A DNA stretch of 64,000 bases, taken from Akkermansiaceae bacterium (GTDB lineage Bacteria > Verrucomicrobiota > Verrucomicrobiia > Verrucomicrobiales > Akkermansiaceae). The notes beneath the pieces are model-generated. The model saw only the letters and a list, made by a program, of their open reading frames with translations. It did no database searches and was not told the DNA's origin. Shown piece by piece: positions 1-7,676 of the stretch (the first letter of the stretch is position 1; each line of letters starts with the position of its first letter). A program made the translations under genes and the position numbers. The DNA lies in contig SUVK01000006.1 in assembly GCA_015062055.1 (NCBI GenBank), positions 1-64,000 on the forward strand. The letters are read 5' to 3'.

Positions 1-38
1 CGAGACGCATCTTTAAAGGCAAATCAGCACGCCACATG
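1..38 (-). CDS. Possible 5' end of an unidentified gene, cut by the window edge
   Basis: An ATG on the minus strand opens a frame that runs off the left edge after about a dozen codons (begins MWRADLPLKMRL). A plausible promoter lies just upstream. The frame would be transcribed away from and downstream of ybeY, but it seems to have its own promoter. Too little is visible to name a product, and it could be chance. Confidence 0.3.
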
Positions 39-57
39 GCACGAACAGAAAAGCTCC

Positions 58-86
58 ATTTTATCAAAATTGCAGCGTAAATTGAA
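58..86 (-). promoter_or_regulatory. Candidate sigma-70 promoter at the left edge
   Basis: On the minus strand a TTCAAT -35 and a TAAAAT -10 are separated by 17 nt, about 20 nt upstream of the ATG at position 38. Matches are moderate, so this is a suggestion only. Confidence 0.4.
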
Positions 87-121
87 GAAAAATCACTTAC
101 TGTCGCATTTGATCTTGCAAT

Positions 122-562
122 TCAGCCAAAAAATTGTTTTACGAGAGGTTCTTGCACCGAGAAAAGAGCCTCGCGGTCTGCCGGTTCATAGTCAAGGTAA
201 CCATGTAAGTGGGTCAAGCCATGCACCATATAGCGAAAAAGCTCTTCCTCTCGGTCGATTCCGTTTTCTCGTGCATAACGCTCAGCCGTATCACAACTCA
301 CCAAGATTTCACCATACGGAAAGGTGATAGCGTCGGTCTCGCCGGGGTCATTCAAAAACTCCGCATGTACCCGTGCTATGGTCTCATCATCCACTACCGC
401 AATTTCCACAACCGGCAATTCGGAAAGCACGTGGTCCGGCCCCGGCGGGTACGCAAGCAGCTTGGGTAGCATGGTATTGAGAGCCGAGCCGAATCGCTCC
501 AGCAAATCATCTGTTACCCAATCTCTCTCGGCATTAAGATATACTTCAATCTGAGGGTTCAT
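122..562 (-). CDS. ybeY: Endoribonuclease YbeY (rRNA maturation factor)
   Basis: YbeY is a zinc-dependent single-strand endoribonuclease used in 16S rRNA 3'-end processing and ribosome quality control. The 146-residue length fits the family. The C-terminal zinc motif reads HGLTHLHGYLD, matching the family pattern HGxxHLxGYDH with the first two histidines kept. The third zinc ligand position holds Asp instead of His, a substitution I believe occurs in other lineages. The N-terminal half includes the usual segment on not missing a start to the catalytic domain (NDPGETDAITFPYG). The start overlaps the 3' end of tadA, so the two genes are translationally coupled at the end of a three-gene operon. 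Confidence 0.9.
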   Translation of the reverse strand: MNPQIEVYLNAERDWVTDDLLERFGSALNTMLPKLLAYPPGPDHVLSELPVVEIAVVDDETIARVHAEFLNDPGETDAITFPYGEILVSCDTAERYARENGIDREEELFRYMVHGLTHLHGYLDYEPADREALFSVQEPLVKQFFG

Positions 563-1061
563 CGCCGGTATGTTGTTCTCTGAGTTGTTGTTTTCTTAAT
601 TTTGCGGCAGCACGGGCTGCCCGAAAAAAGCTCTGAAATTGCTCCAGACACGCATCGCCCAACACCCCGCCCGCTACAGCACACTTATGATTCAATGGCG
701 GGTTAGAATCCAGCAAGTGAATCCAGCCTCCGCACGCACCTCCTTTGGGGTCGCGTATGCCAAACACCACACGGTCCGGTCGGCAATGAACCATGGCTCC
801 CGCACACATGGGGCAAGGTTCTTTTGTCACATAAACAGTGCAACCCTCAAGACGCCAATCGCCGACAGCAGATTGTGCTGCGGTCAACGCCAGCATCTCT
901 GCATGGGCAGTAGCATCCTTGAGGGTTTCAACCTGGTTCCATCCGCGCCCGATAATGCGACCGTCCTTCACGATAACGCAGCCGCAGGGAACCTCGCCGA
1001 CCGCGCGGGCCTTTTCGGCCTCGCGCATGGCCAGCATCATGTATTGTTCATCCTCTGTCAC
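546..1061 (-). CDS. tadA: tRNA-specific adenosine deaminase TadA
   Basis: TadA deaminates adenosine 34 to inosine in the anticodon wobble position of tRNA. The product is a 171-residue CDA-fold protein. The zinc and proton-shuttle motif HAEMLAL and the second zinc motif PCPMCAGAMVH are intact. The N-terminus (MTEDEQYMMLAMREAEKA) matches family starts. The C-terminal tail is basic and extends slightly past the core fold. It lies 18 nt downstream of the hypothetical gene starting at 1577 and overlaps ybeY by 17 nt. Pairing of tadA with other RNA-processing genes is common in bacteria. Confidence 0.93.
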   Translation of the reverse strand: MTEDEQYMMLAMREAEKARAVGEVPCGCVIVKDGRIIGRGWNQVETLKDATAHAEMLALTAAQSAVGDWRLEGCTVYVTKEPCPMCAGAMVHCRPDRVVFGIRDPKGGACGGWIHLLDSNPPLNHKCAVAGGVLGDACLEQFQSFFRAARAAAKLRKQQLREQHTGDEPSD

Positions 1062-1079
1062 GAGGGGAACGTCGGTAAA

Positions 1080-1577
1080 TTAACGAATGGTGACACGCTC
1101 ATCGGTGTCGAGAATCTGCTGCAGCTCTGCCCAACCGGTCTCGGTCTGGTTCTGGAACATGTGCAGGTATACGGAAACAGCACCGGCGGGGTATTTGTCG
1201 AAAAGCTCATTGACTGCTTCCGTAAGCTTATCGGCATCAAGAGTCTCGGGCAGCACATCCACCACACCGTGACCATTGTGAGCAATACCCAGTTTCTCGA
1301 TGAAGGTCACAAGCATACCCTCGTGCTTGCGAATAAGCCATACCTGCAACAAGTGGTCAGCAATAGTCTCCGCAGGCTTCCATGCAAGGGTCTTCTTTAT
1401 CCATGCAAACTGCTCCTCCAAGGGCTTTTGCTGCAAGAACTGCGGGCGCAACTTCTTCAAGGCACCCAACTCACGCAGGGCGGCACGGTATACACCGCGC
1501 TCTTGGTCGCGCATCCATGCAAGGAAATTGTTGACGGTTTCGTCATCCGACTTCTGGAAAATGGTATAAGACTTCAT
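1080..1577 (-). CDS. Hypothetical protein, first gene of the tadA-ybeY operon
   Basis: A 165-residue soluble protein with no signal peptide or membrane segment. It is rich in Lys, Glu, Leu and Trp and looks mostly helical. A run of basic residues (RELGALKKLRPQFLQQK) sits in the first third. I do not recognise a family. It is co-directional with tadA and separated from it by 18 nt, so the three genes probably share a transcript. A role near translation or RNA processing would be a guess from context only. Confidence 0.7.
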   Translation of the reverse strand: MKSYTIFQKSDDETVNNFLAWMRDQERGVYRAALRELGALKKLRPQFLQQKPLEEQFAWIKKTLAWKPAETIADHLLQVWLIRKHEGMLVTFIEKLGIAHNGHGVVDVLPETLDADKLTEAVNELFDKYPAGAVSVYLHMFQNQTETGWAELQQILDTDERVTIR

Positions 1578-1717
1578 TGTGCTGAGAAATTACGTGTGCC
1601 TAATAAAACATAATTCGAACCGTTTGTCGAGTATAAGATGAGACATGAAGCGAAAAATCAATGTTCTACCGCAGTAGATACGCAAAATCCCTCCCCTGCA
1701 CCAACATTCCATCATCA

Positions 1718-1996
1718 ACGCGTGGGAACAATTAGGTAAATAGCCATTTGCTGTAGCTTCACCGGCGGAACGCCCTTTATTGCGCCACTTGGCATTATGT
1801 CACCCCTCAACCGGGGTTCCGGTTAGTTCGTTACGTTTCCCCGGGGTTTCCCGCCTTCGACAAGCCTATGGCGTGACAAGCCGCCGCGTTGCGGCACCAC
1901 CACCGGTCTACCATACGCCGAGGCTTTGATTTCGGCGGGCATTCGCCCGCAGGCCCTCTCGACAAATTAGTGTTTTACCTAATTGTTCCCGCGCGT
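1718..1996. mobile_element. MITE-like repeat with 23-bp terminal inverted repeats
   Basis: The sequence at 1718-1740 (core GGGAACAATTAGGTAAA) recurs as its reverse complement at 1974-1996 with one mismatch, enclosing about 230 bp. The interior contains no convincing ORF and several GC-rich hairpins, for example GCGGGC-attc-GCCCGC at 1936-1951. The same terminus recurs at 27870-27892. A non-coding element with conserved termini in two intergenic places fits a miniature transposable element mobilised in trans. No flanking target duplication is obvious. The rest of the 1578-2046 gap holds only the osmC promoter. Confidence 0.65.
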
Positions 1997-2010
1997 CATC
2001 ATTATTTAGA

Positions 2011-2037
2011 TTGACGCTTTGACTCTAACCTTATAAA
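2011..2037 (+). promoter_or_regulatory. Candidate osmC promoter with near-leaderless start
   Basis: TTGACG and TATAAA boxes are separated by 15 nt. The -10 box ends only 9 nt before the ATG at 2047, so the transcript would start at or within a few bases of the start codon. The short spacer lowers confidence. Confidence 0.45.
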
Positions 2038-2046
2038 GTACGCATC

Positions 2047-2475
2047 ATGAAAACATCAGACACAACAAGCGTCACCATGTTGACCGGCGATTTGCGCTGC
2101 CACAACTCATTTAAAGGCAGCAGCGCTACCTTTATCACCGATATACCCGCTGCTTCGGGCGGCAGAGGTGAGTACCCTCCGCCTTCCGCCTTGCTCGGGG
2201 CCACTCTCGCCTCATGCATGATGAGCATGCTCGCCTTCACCGGCAAACGCAAGGGTTTTCCCACAGATGGCATCAGTGTACAAGCCTCTTGCTTAGAAGA
2301 CGCTACCGGCATTTGTGGCTTCGACCTCAGAATATCCGTCCCCATGAACCCGCAAAAAAACATCCGCGCCCTAATGGAAGCCGCCGTTCGCTCTTGTCCT
2401 GTGGGGAATGCTCTGCGCCCCGACATCCCCAAAAACATCTCTTGGTTATACGCCGGAGATTCCCGCCCCGACTAA
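2047..2475 (+). CDS. OsmC-family peroxiredoxin-like protein
   Basis: OsmC/Ohr proteins reduce organic hydroperoxides through two cysteines. The 142-residue length is typical. The first conserved cysteine lies in the helix ALLGATLASCMMSML near residue 57 and the second in RSCPVGNAL near residue 119, both in the expected contexts. No signal peptide is present, so the protein is cytoplasmic. It stands alone, reading toward tRNA-Leu. No Shine-Dalgarno is visible and a -10 box lies 9 nt before the ATG, which supports this start. General OsmC-like activity is well supported; the substrate is unknown. Confidence 0.82.
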   Translation: MKTSDTTSVTMLTGDLRCHNSFKGSSATFITDIPAASGGRGEYPPPSALLGATLASCMMSMLAFTGKRKGFPTDGISVQASCLEDATGICGFDLRISVPMNPQKNIRALMEAAVRSCPVGNALRPDIPKNISWLYAGDSRPD

Positions 2476-2510
2476 TTGCGACATATTCGCACCGTTGCCT
2501 CACTTTTTTC

Positions 2511-2539
2511 TTGCCAAGCCTCGCGCTTTGTGCTTGAAT
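2511..2539 (+). promoter_or_regulatory. Possible promoter of tRNA-Leu
   Basis: TTGCCA and TTGAAT hexamers are spaced 17 nt apart, ending 30 nt before the tRNA. The -10 match is weak. Confidence 0.4.
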
Positions 2540-2569
2540 ACCCCTGCGCAGCATCCGCTGCCCACCCCT

Positions 2570-2654
2570 GCTACAGTGGCGGAATGGTAGACGCAGGAGA
2601 CTTAAAATCTCCCGCCCTTCAAAAGGCGTACGGGTTCGAGTCCCGTCTGTAGTA
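2570..2654 (+). tRNA. tRNA-Leu (anticodon UAA)
   Basis: An 85-nt cloverleaf with a long class II variable arm. The acceptor strands are GCTACAG and CTGTAGT (terminal G-U pair) with discriminator A. The anticodon stem GGAGA/TCTCC encloses loop CTTAAAA, giving anticodon TAA. The T-arm GGGTTCGAGTCCC is canonical. CCA is not encoded. The 3' two-thirds serves as the attachment site of the adjacent integrated element and is duplicated near 11.5 kb; this copy is the complete one. Confidence 0.95.
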
Positions 2655-2732
2655 GCTCAAATTAAGCGGCTTACGTTAAAACGTAAGCCGCTTTTGTTTT
2701 GCCTCAATTCCGTAAAAATAAGGCTAAAAACG
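2597..2732 (+). repeat. attL: left 136-bp direct repeat of the integrated element
   Basis: Starts inside the anticodon arm of tRNA-Leu, runs through the tRNA 3' end and its terminator, and stops at the AAAAACG 78 nt past the tRNA. It matches 11533-11668 at all but three positions. The three differences all lie in the terminator hairpin and keep it paired. Integration within the tRNA 3' half, which restores an intact tRNA, is typical of tyrosine integrases. Confidence 0.92.
2664..2700 (+). terminator. Rho-independent terminator of tRNA-Leu
   Basis: A perfect 13-bp stem (2664-2676 with 2681-2693) and TAAA loop is followed by CTTTTGTTTT. A diverged but still paired copy lies at 11600-11629. Confidence 0.85.
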
Positions 2733-2748
2733 CCCAAAAACGCATACA

Positions 2749-2771
2749 AAAATGCCACCAAAACGCCACCG
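2749..2771 (+). repeat. Left arm-type repeat, probable integrase-binding site
   Basis: A 23-bp sequence containing two GCCACC hexamers 10 nt apart (TGCCACC then CGCCACC) lies 16 nt inside attL. It recurs with one mismatch in the same orientation at 11476-11498, just inside attR. Paired direct repeats flanking the core are the expected arrangement for integrase arm sites. Function is inferred. Confidence 0.6.
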
Positions 2772-3120
2772 CTATTTTTACGGGGCTTTTCCAGTAATGG
2801 CGAGGGCTTGCGGGCTTCAATAGTGAAAAGTGCAAAAAATGCCCTTTTTGCTGTTTGTTGCCGGTGCAGTATCATCGGGGCAATGTCATTTTGTGCCGGG
2901 GGCTCTCGCGTGCGTACGCGCATGTATGAAAGTATTTTTTCGATTTTTCAACTACATTGCACTTTATATACTAATTATCAATTTATTAACAGTAGAAAAA
3001 CGCAATACTACAGAAAACAAGCAAGCGTTAACAAATCATTGTATATCAAGCGTATAAGCATAGTATTTTATCAAGACTACACTTTTACTACACCCTTATT
3101 TTACTATAACTCCCACAAAA
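2772..3120. other. Non-coding left end of the element, with scattered TACTACA motifs
   Basis: No convincing gene is seen. The stretch from 2930 is very AT-rich and holds copies of an ACTACA motif at 2950, 3006, 3075 and 3086, the last two 11 bp apart. The same word forms the phased repeats at 9971-10051. A shared DNA-binding protein, such as a replication or excision factor, is an inference. Confidence 0.4.
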
Positions 3121-3150
3121 TAAAACCCCTGCGACATCTGCGGCAGGGGT
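3121..3150 (-). terminator. Terminator of the element's primase-helicase operon
   Basis: On the minus strand the stem ACCCCTGC/GCAGGGGT is followed by TTTATTTT, 25 nt past the helicase stop codon. Confidence 0.7.
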
Positions 3151-3174
3151 AAATCAGGCGTGCGGGATGTAGTT

Positions 3175-4923
3175 TTACTCTTGCGCCATTAGGGCTTGCG
3201 GTATAAAAATGCAATCCTGCGGGGTCTGCATGCCCGGCATTCTTGCGCTTGCTATCCATACTCCGTCATCATTAGGTATGCCTTTTTGTCGGCATCCCTC
3301 AGCCAAAACGGGCTTTATTTTTCCGTTGCTCCATTGCGTGCCGGTGTATATACGCTTCATCATTTCGGCGCGTGGGTCTACCTGCAAGGCCTCTTTGTTA
3401 CTGTTCCATTTCAAGCCAACTATACGCAAGGCCGCTTCTACTTGCTCTTTTACATCCGGCGGCGCGTTTTCTATTAGCTCGCAGGCGGCAGCTACTGTAC
3501 GCTTGCCCGTGCCATAAATATCAACGGTATGATTCAGCAACACGGCAAGGCATCGCGAAAAATCGCTTTCTTGTTCGTCCTGCTCATCGTATACCCTCAT
3601 TATGCGGGCGGCGTTTTCCATCTCTTCCGAGGTCATCAGGTCGCAGCTTGTCAGGGCGTGCCGGCCAGCCGTCAGGATAGAAAAAATCTCTGCCTTTCGG
3701 GCATCAGCTCCCGCATTCATCAGGGCTGCGGCAAGTGTCTTTTGATTCTCCATTATCACCGGCAGCAAGGCCAGCAAGCGGGCTATCAAGCGGGCGTGAA
3801 AGTCTTTCCCTTGCACCAGCTCGCGCCCGGCTTTCTGTCGCTCCCATAGCGGGGATAATACCGCAGGGCTTCGGCGTTCCAGTCTCAAGCCAACAATACG
3901 GGAAGCATCAGCATCGCGGCTTATATCATCGGATATTGAGAAAAGCGCAAAATTGCATTTCATCAAGAAAAATGTCCCCGTGCCATCCTGTGTGCCTTTG
4001 CTTATTTTCCCCTCATAGGCGGCATTTCTCATCAATTCCAGCAAGGCAGCGATATTTTTTTGATTCTTCTTACTCTCGCCCGGCTCCACTTCATCCAACA
4101 ACACCGGCAGGCAATCGCTTTTGCGTCTTTGGCGTGTCGCGGCCTCTGTAGGTATGCCCTCCATAGTCAAGGCATAGGCTCCAAGGATTGCGGCAAGGTC
4201 GTTTTTTAAGTACGTTTTGCCGGTACCGGCAGGGGCGTTAATCCATACATGCGGGCGCATAGGCGTACACCCTGCCAGCAAGGCGGCCGCCGTCCATCCT
4301 GCCAACATGTCACCGGCTCCCGCCATCGTCCACGGGCGGGCGGTCAGTAACTCGACAAGTTGCTTGCCCTCTGCATCCGTCAAGGGATTTTCTGCCGGGG
4401 CGGGTAATGCCTCCCCAATAGCGTATATATGCCGTTCTCGCACGTTTTCCACCCGTTCGGGGCGGCTACCATCGGCAGGAACATGCCAGCACGCACGGCC
4501 GGCATTATACAGCCATCTTCCATCACCATCAGGCCACACGCCACGCGCACGCACGGCTTCGGGGGAAAAAATTTTATACCGAGATTCTTCTATCAATCTT
4601 TCTTGCGCCTCAGCTACAAGCTCCCTTTTACCCGGCGCGGCTCCCGCCTCTGTCTCTTTCGGGAATAAATAACGCTCCCAATGCTCACGCGCGGCCATGT
4701 CTAGCAGGTTTGGCCAGTTTATTTTTTCAGCGGTCAAGCGGTATATATCGCGGCTTGCGGTAGAATAGAATACATGGCTTTTGCCCTCCCTCCCGAGGCA
4801 TATCACCGGGGGGCGGTTGCGTTCTTCTTCTTCGCGCTTCGCTTGTTCATTATCGGCTTGTAATGCCGCCATCTCTTGCTTGTACCTCTTGCGGGCGGGG
4901 TCTCCGTTCTTTTCTGTTTTCAT
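3175..4923 (-). CDS. Replicative helicase-like P-loop ATPase of the integrated element
   Basis: A 582-residue protein with a Walker A motif APAGTGKTYL near residue 234 and a Walker B-like LPVLLDEVE about 45 residues later. This order and the phage/plasmid context fit the primase-associated helicases of the DUF927/D5 type. The N-terminal 60 residues are charged and coiled-coil-like. The C-terminal 150 residues look like a winged-helix DNA-binding tail but this is not certain. It begins 4 nt after the primase stop, so the two proteins are co-translated and probably act together at the element's origin. Helicase activity is inferred; ATPase is well supported. Confidence 0.72.
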   Translation of the reverse strand: MKTEKNGDPARKRYKQEMAALQADNEQAKREEEERNRPPVICLGREGKSHVFYSTASRDIYRLTAEKINWPNLLDMAAREHWERYLFPKETEAGAAPGKRELVAEAQERLIEESRYKIFSPEAVRARGVWPDGDGRWLYNAGRACWHVPADGSRPERVENVRERHIYAIGEALPAPAENPLTDAEGKQLVELLTARPWTMAGAGDMLAGWTAAALLAGCTPMRPHVWINAPAGTGKTYLKNDLAAILGAYALTMEGIPTEAATRQRRKSDCLPVLLDEVEPGESKKNQKNIAALLELMRNAAYEGKISKGTQDGTGTFFLMKCNFALFSISDDISRDADASRIVGLRLERRSPAVLSPLWERQKAGRELVQGKDFHARLIARLLALLPVIMENQKTLAAALMNAGADARKAEIFSILTAGRHALTSCDLMTSEEMENAARIMRVYDEQDEQESDFSRCLAVLLNHTVDIYGTGKRTVAAACELIENAPPDVKEQVEAALRIVGLKWNSNKEALQVDPRAEMMKRIYTGTQWSNGKIKPVLAEGCRQKGIPNDDGVWIASARMPGMQTPQDCIFIPQALMAQE

Positions 4924-4927
4924 TCTG

Positions 4928-6073
4928 TCAAATGTCGGTCATTCTCGCTATAATGTCTCTCATCAGTAGCCACGGGCGGGCGGGGTCAAGGGCGGCTCTT
5001 GCGTCCTTTTTACCCTCTGCCGGTGTCCACTTCTTTACCATGCGCACGCCTGCTTTTTTCAGGGCTTCGGCGGTTGCCTCTGCTCCCTTTTGCCCGGCTT
5101 CATCACCATCTGCCAGCAACACTACAGACTTGCCCCATAAAGCATGCGCCCAAGACTCGCGGAATGTGCCTGCATCAGGTTTAGCCACTACGGCGGGCAA
5201 TGCGTTTTCGGGGTAAGTTTCAGGTTCATCAGTAAGCCATCTTTCAAACTCTGATTCTACCGCTGCACGCACGGCCAACGCGTCAGATTCTCCCTCTGTC
5301 ACTATCACCATACTTGCATATTCTGTGGCATCAATGCCCCATAGTGCAGACTTGCGGCCACGCATCAGGAAACGGGGATTTACCCCTTGCGGGTTGCGGG
5401 TCTTTACACCCAGCACACGCACCGGCTCGCCATCAGCGGGGCAGCTCGTGTACACATATAGCAATCTCTCGCGCTCATCCACCCCCAGCAAGCCACGGCA
5501 AGCGCATTCCTGTATGTCTGTATGGCTCTGAATTATCCACGGGGGAAGATTCAACATCACCGCAAAGCGGGCTTGCAAATCAGGGCGGGCAGCCAAGCGG
5601 CGCACCGCATCCAGGGCGGCGGCTTCTTCTTCGGTCTCTAAAAGCTCTAGTGGCTTTTCTGCGGGCGTTTGCTCGGCGAGCGGTGCAGATATACCCCGGC
5701 GGGCAGAAAACGCGCCCTTGCGCCTCCTGTGGCTCTTTTTCGGGGCGTTTTCGGTGCCGGTGTCTGTCAGCGTATAGCCAACGGCATCCGCTACGGTCTG
5801 CACGCATCGGGCAAAATCCTTGCGGGGGTCTATCCCCTCCACGGCGGCGGCTATATCGTACACCGTGCCACCACGGTTGCAAGCTCTGCACATGGCCACG
5901 CCGCATCCGTCCTTTTCGGTCGTTTCCAGCTTCGGGCGCGTGTGGCTCCCATAGGGGCAGGGATAAAACGTCAAGCGGCCTATATTCTTACCTGCGCCAA
6001 GGGCAGCGCGACAATAGTCTTGCAACACATCAGGCGCACGCAAGGCGGATATATCAGCGGGGCAAATTTTCAT
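4928..6073 (-). CDS. DnaG-like primase with CHC2 zinc finger and Toprim domain
   Basis: The 381-residue protein starts with a CHC2-type zinc finger (YPCPYGSHTRPK and CRACNRGGTVYDIA, residues about 38-75), followed by a basic linker. A Toprim domain follows, with the glutamate motif VIVTEGESDALAVRAA and the metal motif LLADGDEAGQKGA near residue 323. These are the residues needed for primer synthesis. It overlaps the upstream ERCC4 nuclease by 20 nt and precedes the helicase by 4 nt. Together they form an autonomous replication module, as in P4-type satellites and some plasmids. Confidence 0.82.
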   Translation of the reverse strand: MKICPADISALRAPDVLQDYCRAALGAGKNIGRLTFYPCPYGSHTRPKLETTEKDGCGVAMCRACNRGGTVYDIAAAVEGIDPRKDFARCVQTVADAVGYTLTDTGTENAPKKSHRRRKGAFSARRGISAPLAEQTPAEKPLELLETEEEAAALDAVRRLAARPDLQARFAVMLNLPPWIIQSHTDIQECACRGLLGVDERERLLYVYTSCPADGEPVRVLGVKTRNPQGVNPRFLMRGRKSALWGIDATEYASMVIVTEGESDALAVRAAVESEFERWLTDEPETYPENALPAVVAKPDAGTFRESWAHALWGKSVVLLADGDEAGQKGAEATAEALKKAGVRMVKKWTPAEGKKDARAALDPARPWLLMRDIIARMTDI

Positions 6074-6623
6074 CCTGTATAGCCTCCTTTCTGTAAGTGT
6101 CTACCCCTGCAAAATCCTTGCGACTCACTCGCGCACGCAGCGCACCCGCTACCCACGGGGGAAAAGGCAACATCACCCCGGCGGGCTTCATGGCTTCACG
6201 ATAGGCGCAGAATGCCCATGATTCTACCAGTAATGCAGCATCTTCGGGCGTGTCCACCCATACCACATGCACGCCATAGCGGGCTTGTATGGCCATCAAG
6301 GAATGTTCAATCTGCGTTATGTTAGCTCTCCCCTGTGCTACCAATGCGGCAAGCTCTATGTCTCGCCCTATAATCAGCAAGTAGGCATTAGTAAAGCCTC
6401 TCAGCCGGTGCATTTCTCGCATGAATCGGGCGCGTTCTCGCGTCAGACTCCCGGCAAGGTCTGCCACCGTCTTACGCTCTACGCAAAATGATTCTTCAAT
6501 ACCCTTTGCGCTGTAGTCTCCACTTTGCAACGCGCCACGCTCGCTATCACAATGACGGAATATAAGCGGGGTCTGCTCGCGCGTGTCAATTATCAGCCGG
6601 GGTAACTGTGCCTTGTCTCTCAT
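6054..6623 (-). CDS. ERCC4-type (XPF-like) nuclease
   Basis: The 189-residue protein is almost entirely an ERCC4 nuclease domain. The active-site pattern is visible as LIIDTREQTP, then GDYSAKG, then the signature VERKTVADLAGSL (ERKxxxD). It lacks the helix-hairpin-helix and helicase parts of eukaryotic XPF, as is usual for phage and mobile-element members. Family proteins cut branched or flap DNA. Here it is co-transcribed with the primase and helicase, so a role in processing replication or recombination intermediates is likely. An attack on competing DNA is possible but unsupported. The start overlaps the HTH gene stop by 4 nt (ATGA). Confidence 0.8.
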   Translation of the reverse strand: MRDKAQLPRLIIDTREQTPLIFRHCDSERGALQSGDYSAKGIEESFCVERKTVADLAGSLTRERARFMREMHRLRGFTNAYLLIIGRDIELAALVAQGRANITQIEHSLMAIQARYGVHVVWVDTPEDAALLVESWAFCAYREAMKPAGVMLPFPPWVAGALRARVSRKDFAGVDTYRKEAIQDENLPR

Positions 6624-6871
6624 GATTCAGCAAGCGCGTTTTTCTTTTCCAGCCATGCCATGCAATCTTGATATTTGTAACGGGGATTGCTACCTCTGCC
6701 GCCTTGCTTCTTGCCCAAGTATATAACCGGCATTCCCTGCCGTGTGTAATTCTGTATCGTCCCCTTGCTCACATGTAACAAGCTTGCAATCTCCTCTTGC
6801 GTCAAGGGTAGATTCTTTTCTGCCGCATCTTGCAACACCTGTTTTCTCTCCGTTGTAGCTCTCTTACTCAT
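6620..6871 (-). CDS. Small HTH DNA-binding protein, candidate excisionase or regulator
   Basis: An 83-residue protein whose middle section TQEEIASLLHVSKGTIQNYT is a clear helix-turn-helix, followed by a wing-like basic segment (YLGKKQGGRGSNPRYKYQ) and WLEKK. The layout resembles the MerR-like HTH of excisionases, AlpA proteins and small terminase subunits. It is the first gene after a strong promoter and heads the nuclease-primase-helicase operon, so it probably controls excision or replication. Which of these roles it has cannot be read from sequence. Confidence 0.7.
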   Translation of the reverse strand: MSKRATTERKQVLQDAAEKNLPLTQEEIASLLHVSKGTIQNYTRQGMPVIYLGKKQGGRGSNPRYKYQDCMAWLEKKNALAES

Positions 6872-6929
6872 TTTTTTTGCTTTTTTGTTGTAACTGTTTT
6901 TCCTCTTTTTGTGTGAGGTTGCCTGTTTT

Positions 6930-6958
6930 TTTATAGTCTCTTTTTCTCATGCTGTCAA
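6930..6958 (-). promoter_or_regulatory. Strong sigma-70 promoter of the element's replication operon
   Basis: On the minus strand a perfect TTGACA (6953-6958) is followed after 17 nt by TATAAA (6930-6935). The expected start near 6923 leaves a leader of about 50 nt before the HTH gene. Confidence 0.78.
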
Positions 6959-7031
6959 CCGTCTTGCAGTCAATCGTTAGTGTATAATTCGGATAAAACG
7001 GACTATGCGGAAATAAAGCAAAAAAGCAACG

Positions 7032-7060
7032 TACAAAAGCGGGCTTTTTGTCCGCTTTTG
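7032..7060 (-). terminator. Hairpin terminator after the small-regulator operon
   Basis: Perfect 10-bp arms (7032-7041 and 7051-7060, core AAAAGCGG/CCGCTTTT) lie 24 nt past the stop at 7084. The minus-strand arm ends in a T run. It separates the upstream operon from the replication-operon promoter. Confidence 0.6.
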
Positions 7061-7083
7061 TTTTAGCCTGTTTTTTGTCATAC

Positions 7084-7461
7084 TCAACACCGCAGCAATT
7101 CAGTTTCGGCAAAATGGATTAATTCAAGTTCTATCTGTCGCTTCATGGCTATCATCTGACGCAGGCGGTTGCGGTTGCCTGTGTCTCCCTCATCATAACG
7201 GCGGGCGGGGCTGTAGGGCATGGCTCGCGGCTGTATCGGCGCATTTGTCACCGGCAGCAAGGTCAGATTGTCCTCTTTCCAAGGCATCGGCGGGGCGGGG
7301 TTGCCTGTTTTTCTTGCTTTTTCCCATGCTATAAGATAACTCACAAATGCGGAAAAATCCGGTGCCCCGACTTTGCTCATAGCTATAATTATTGCTTCAT
7401 ATTCTTCTGCGTTGCATTTAACCTCAAGCCAAACTCTATCATTCGGAAGATGCTTTATCAT
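7084..7461 (-). CDS. Hypothetical protein of the integrated element
   Basis: A 125-residue soluble protein with no recognised family. The N-terminal 55 residues (WLEVKCNAEEYEAIIIAMSK and so on) look folded and helical. A Pro-rich linker and a C-terminal helix (RLRQMIAMKRQIELELIHF) with coiled-coil character follow. It starts 25 nt after the small gene at 7487-7669, is transcribed with it, and is followed by a hairpin terminator. Sitting between the regulatory region and replication genes suggests an accessory replication or regulatory protein, but this is context only. Confidence 0.6.
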   Translation of the reverse strand: MIKHLPNDRVWLEVKCNAEEYEAIIIAMSKVGAPDFSAFVSYLIAWEKARKTGNPAPPMPWKEDNLTLLPVTNAPIQPRAMPYSPARRYDEGDTGNRNRLRQMIAMKRQIELELIHFAETELLRC

Positions 7462-7486
7462 CTCTTTAGTCTCCGGGGGTAAGGGG

Positions 7487-7669
7487 TTAAGCCATCAGGG
7501 CGGCGGGGCGGTTCTTCACTTCGGCTATCATGGCGCGTTTGAGCATCTCCGGCGCGGTCATACCAAGGCGGGCGGCGGCAAGGTTCAATGCGTCTATTTG
7601 TTCGCGGGTCAGATTCACCATGCAGGGGCGCACGGTGCCGGCGGTCTGTGTGTCTGTTTGTGTAGTCAT
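7487..7669 (-). CDS. Small ribbon-helix-helix-like protein, putative repressor
   Basis: A 60-residue protein. The core VNLTREQIDALNLAAARLGMTAPEMLKRAMIAEV matches the strand-helix-turn-helix layout of CopG/Arc-type DNA-binding proteins, with a short disordered N-terminus rich in Thr and Gln. It has its own consensus promoter in a region shared with oppositely transcribed regulators, the typical place for a repressor of a mobile-element switch. The fold assignment is from pattern only. Confidence 0.6.
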   Translation of the reverse strand: MTTQTDTQTAGTVRPCMVNLTREQIDALNLAAARLGMTAPEMLKRAMIAEVKNRPAALMA

Positions 7670-7676
7670 AATCTAA

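Noticed and set aside
2657-2923. 88-residue minus-strand frame across attL
   Set aside because: It runs through the tRNA terminator and the arm repeat, with no family features, and its composition follows the repeats.
6864-7112. 82-residue minus-strand frame upstream of the HTH gene
   Set aside because: It contains the strong replication-operon promoter and the preceding terminator, so it cannot be a sensible gene in that transcript.
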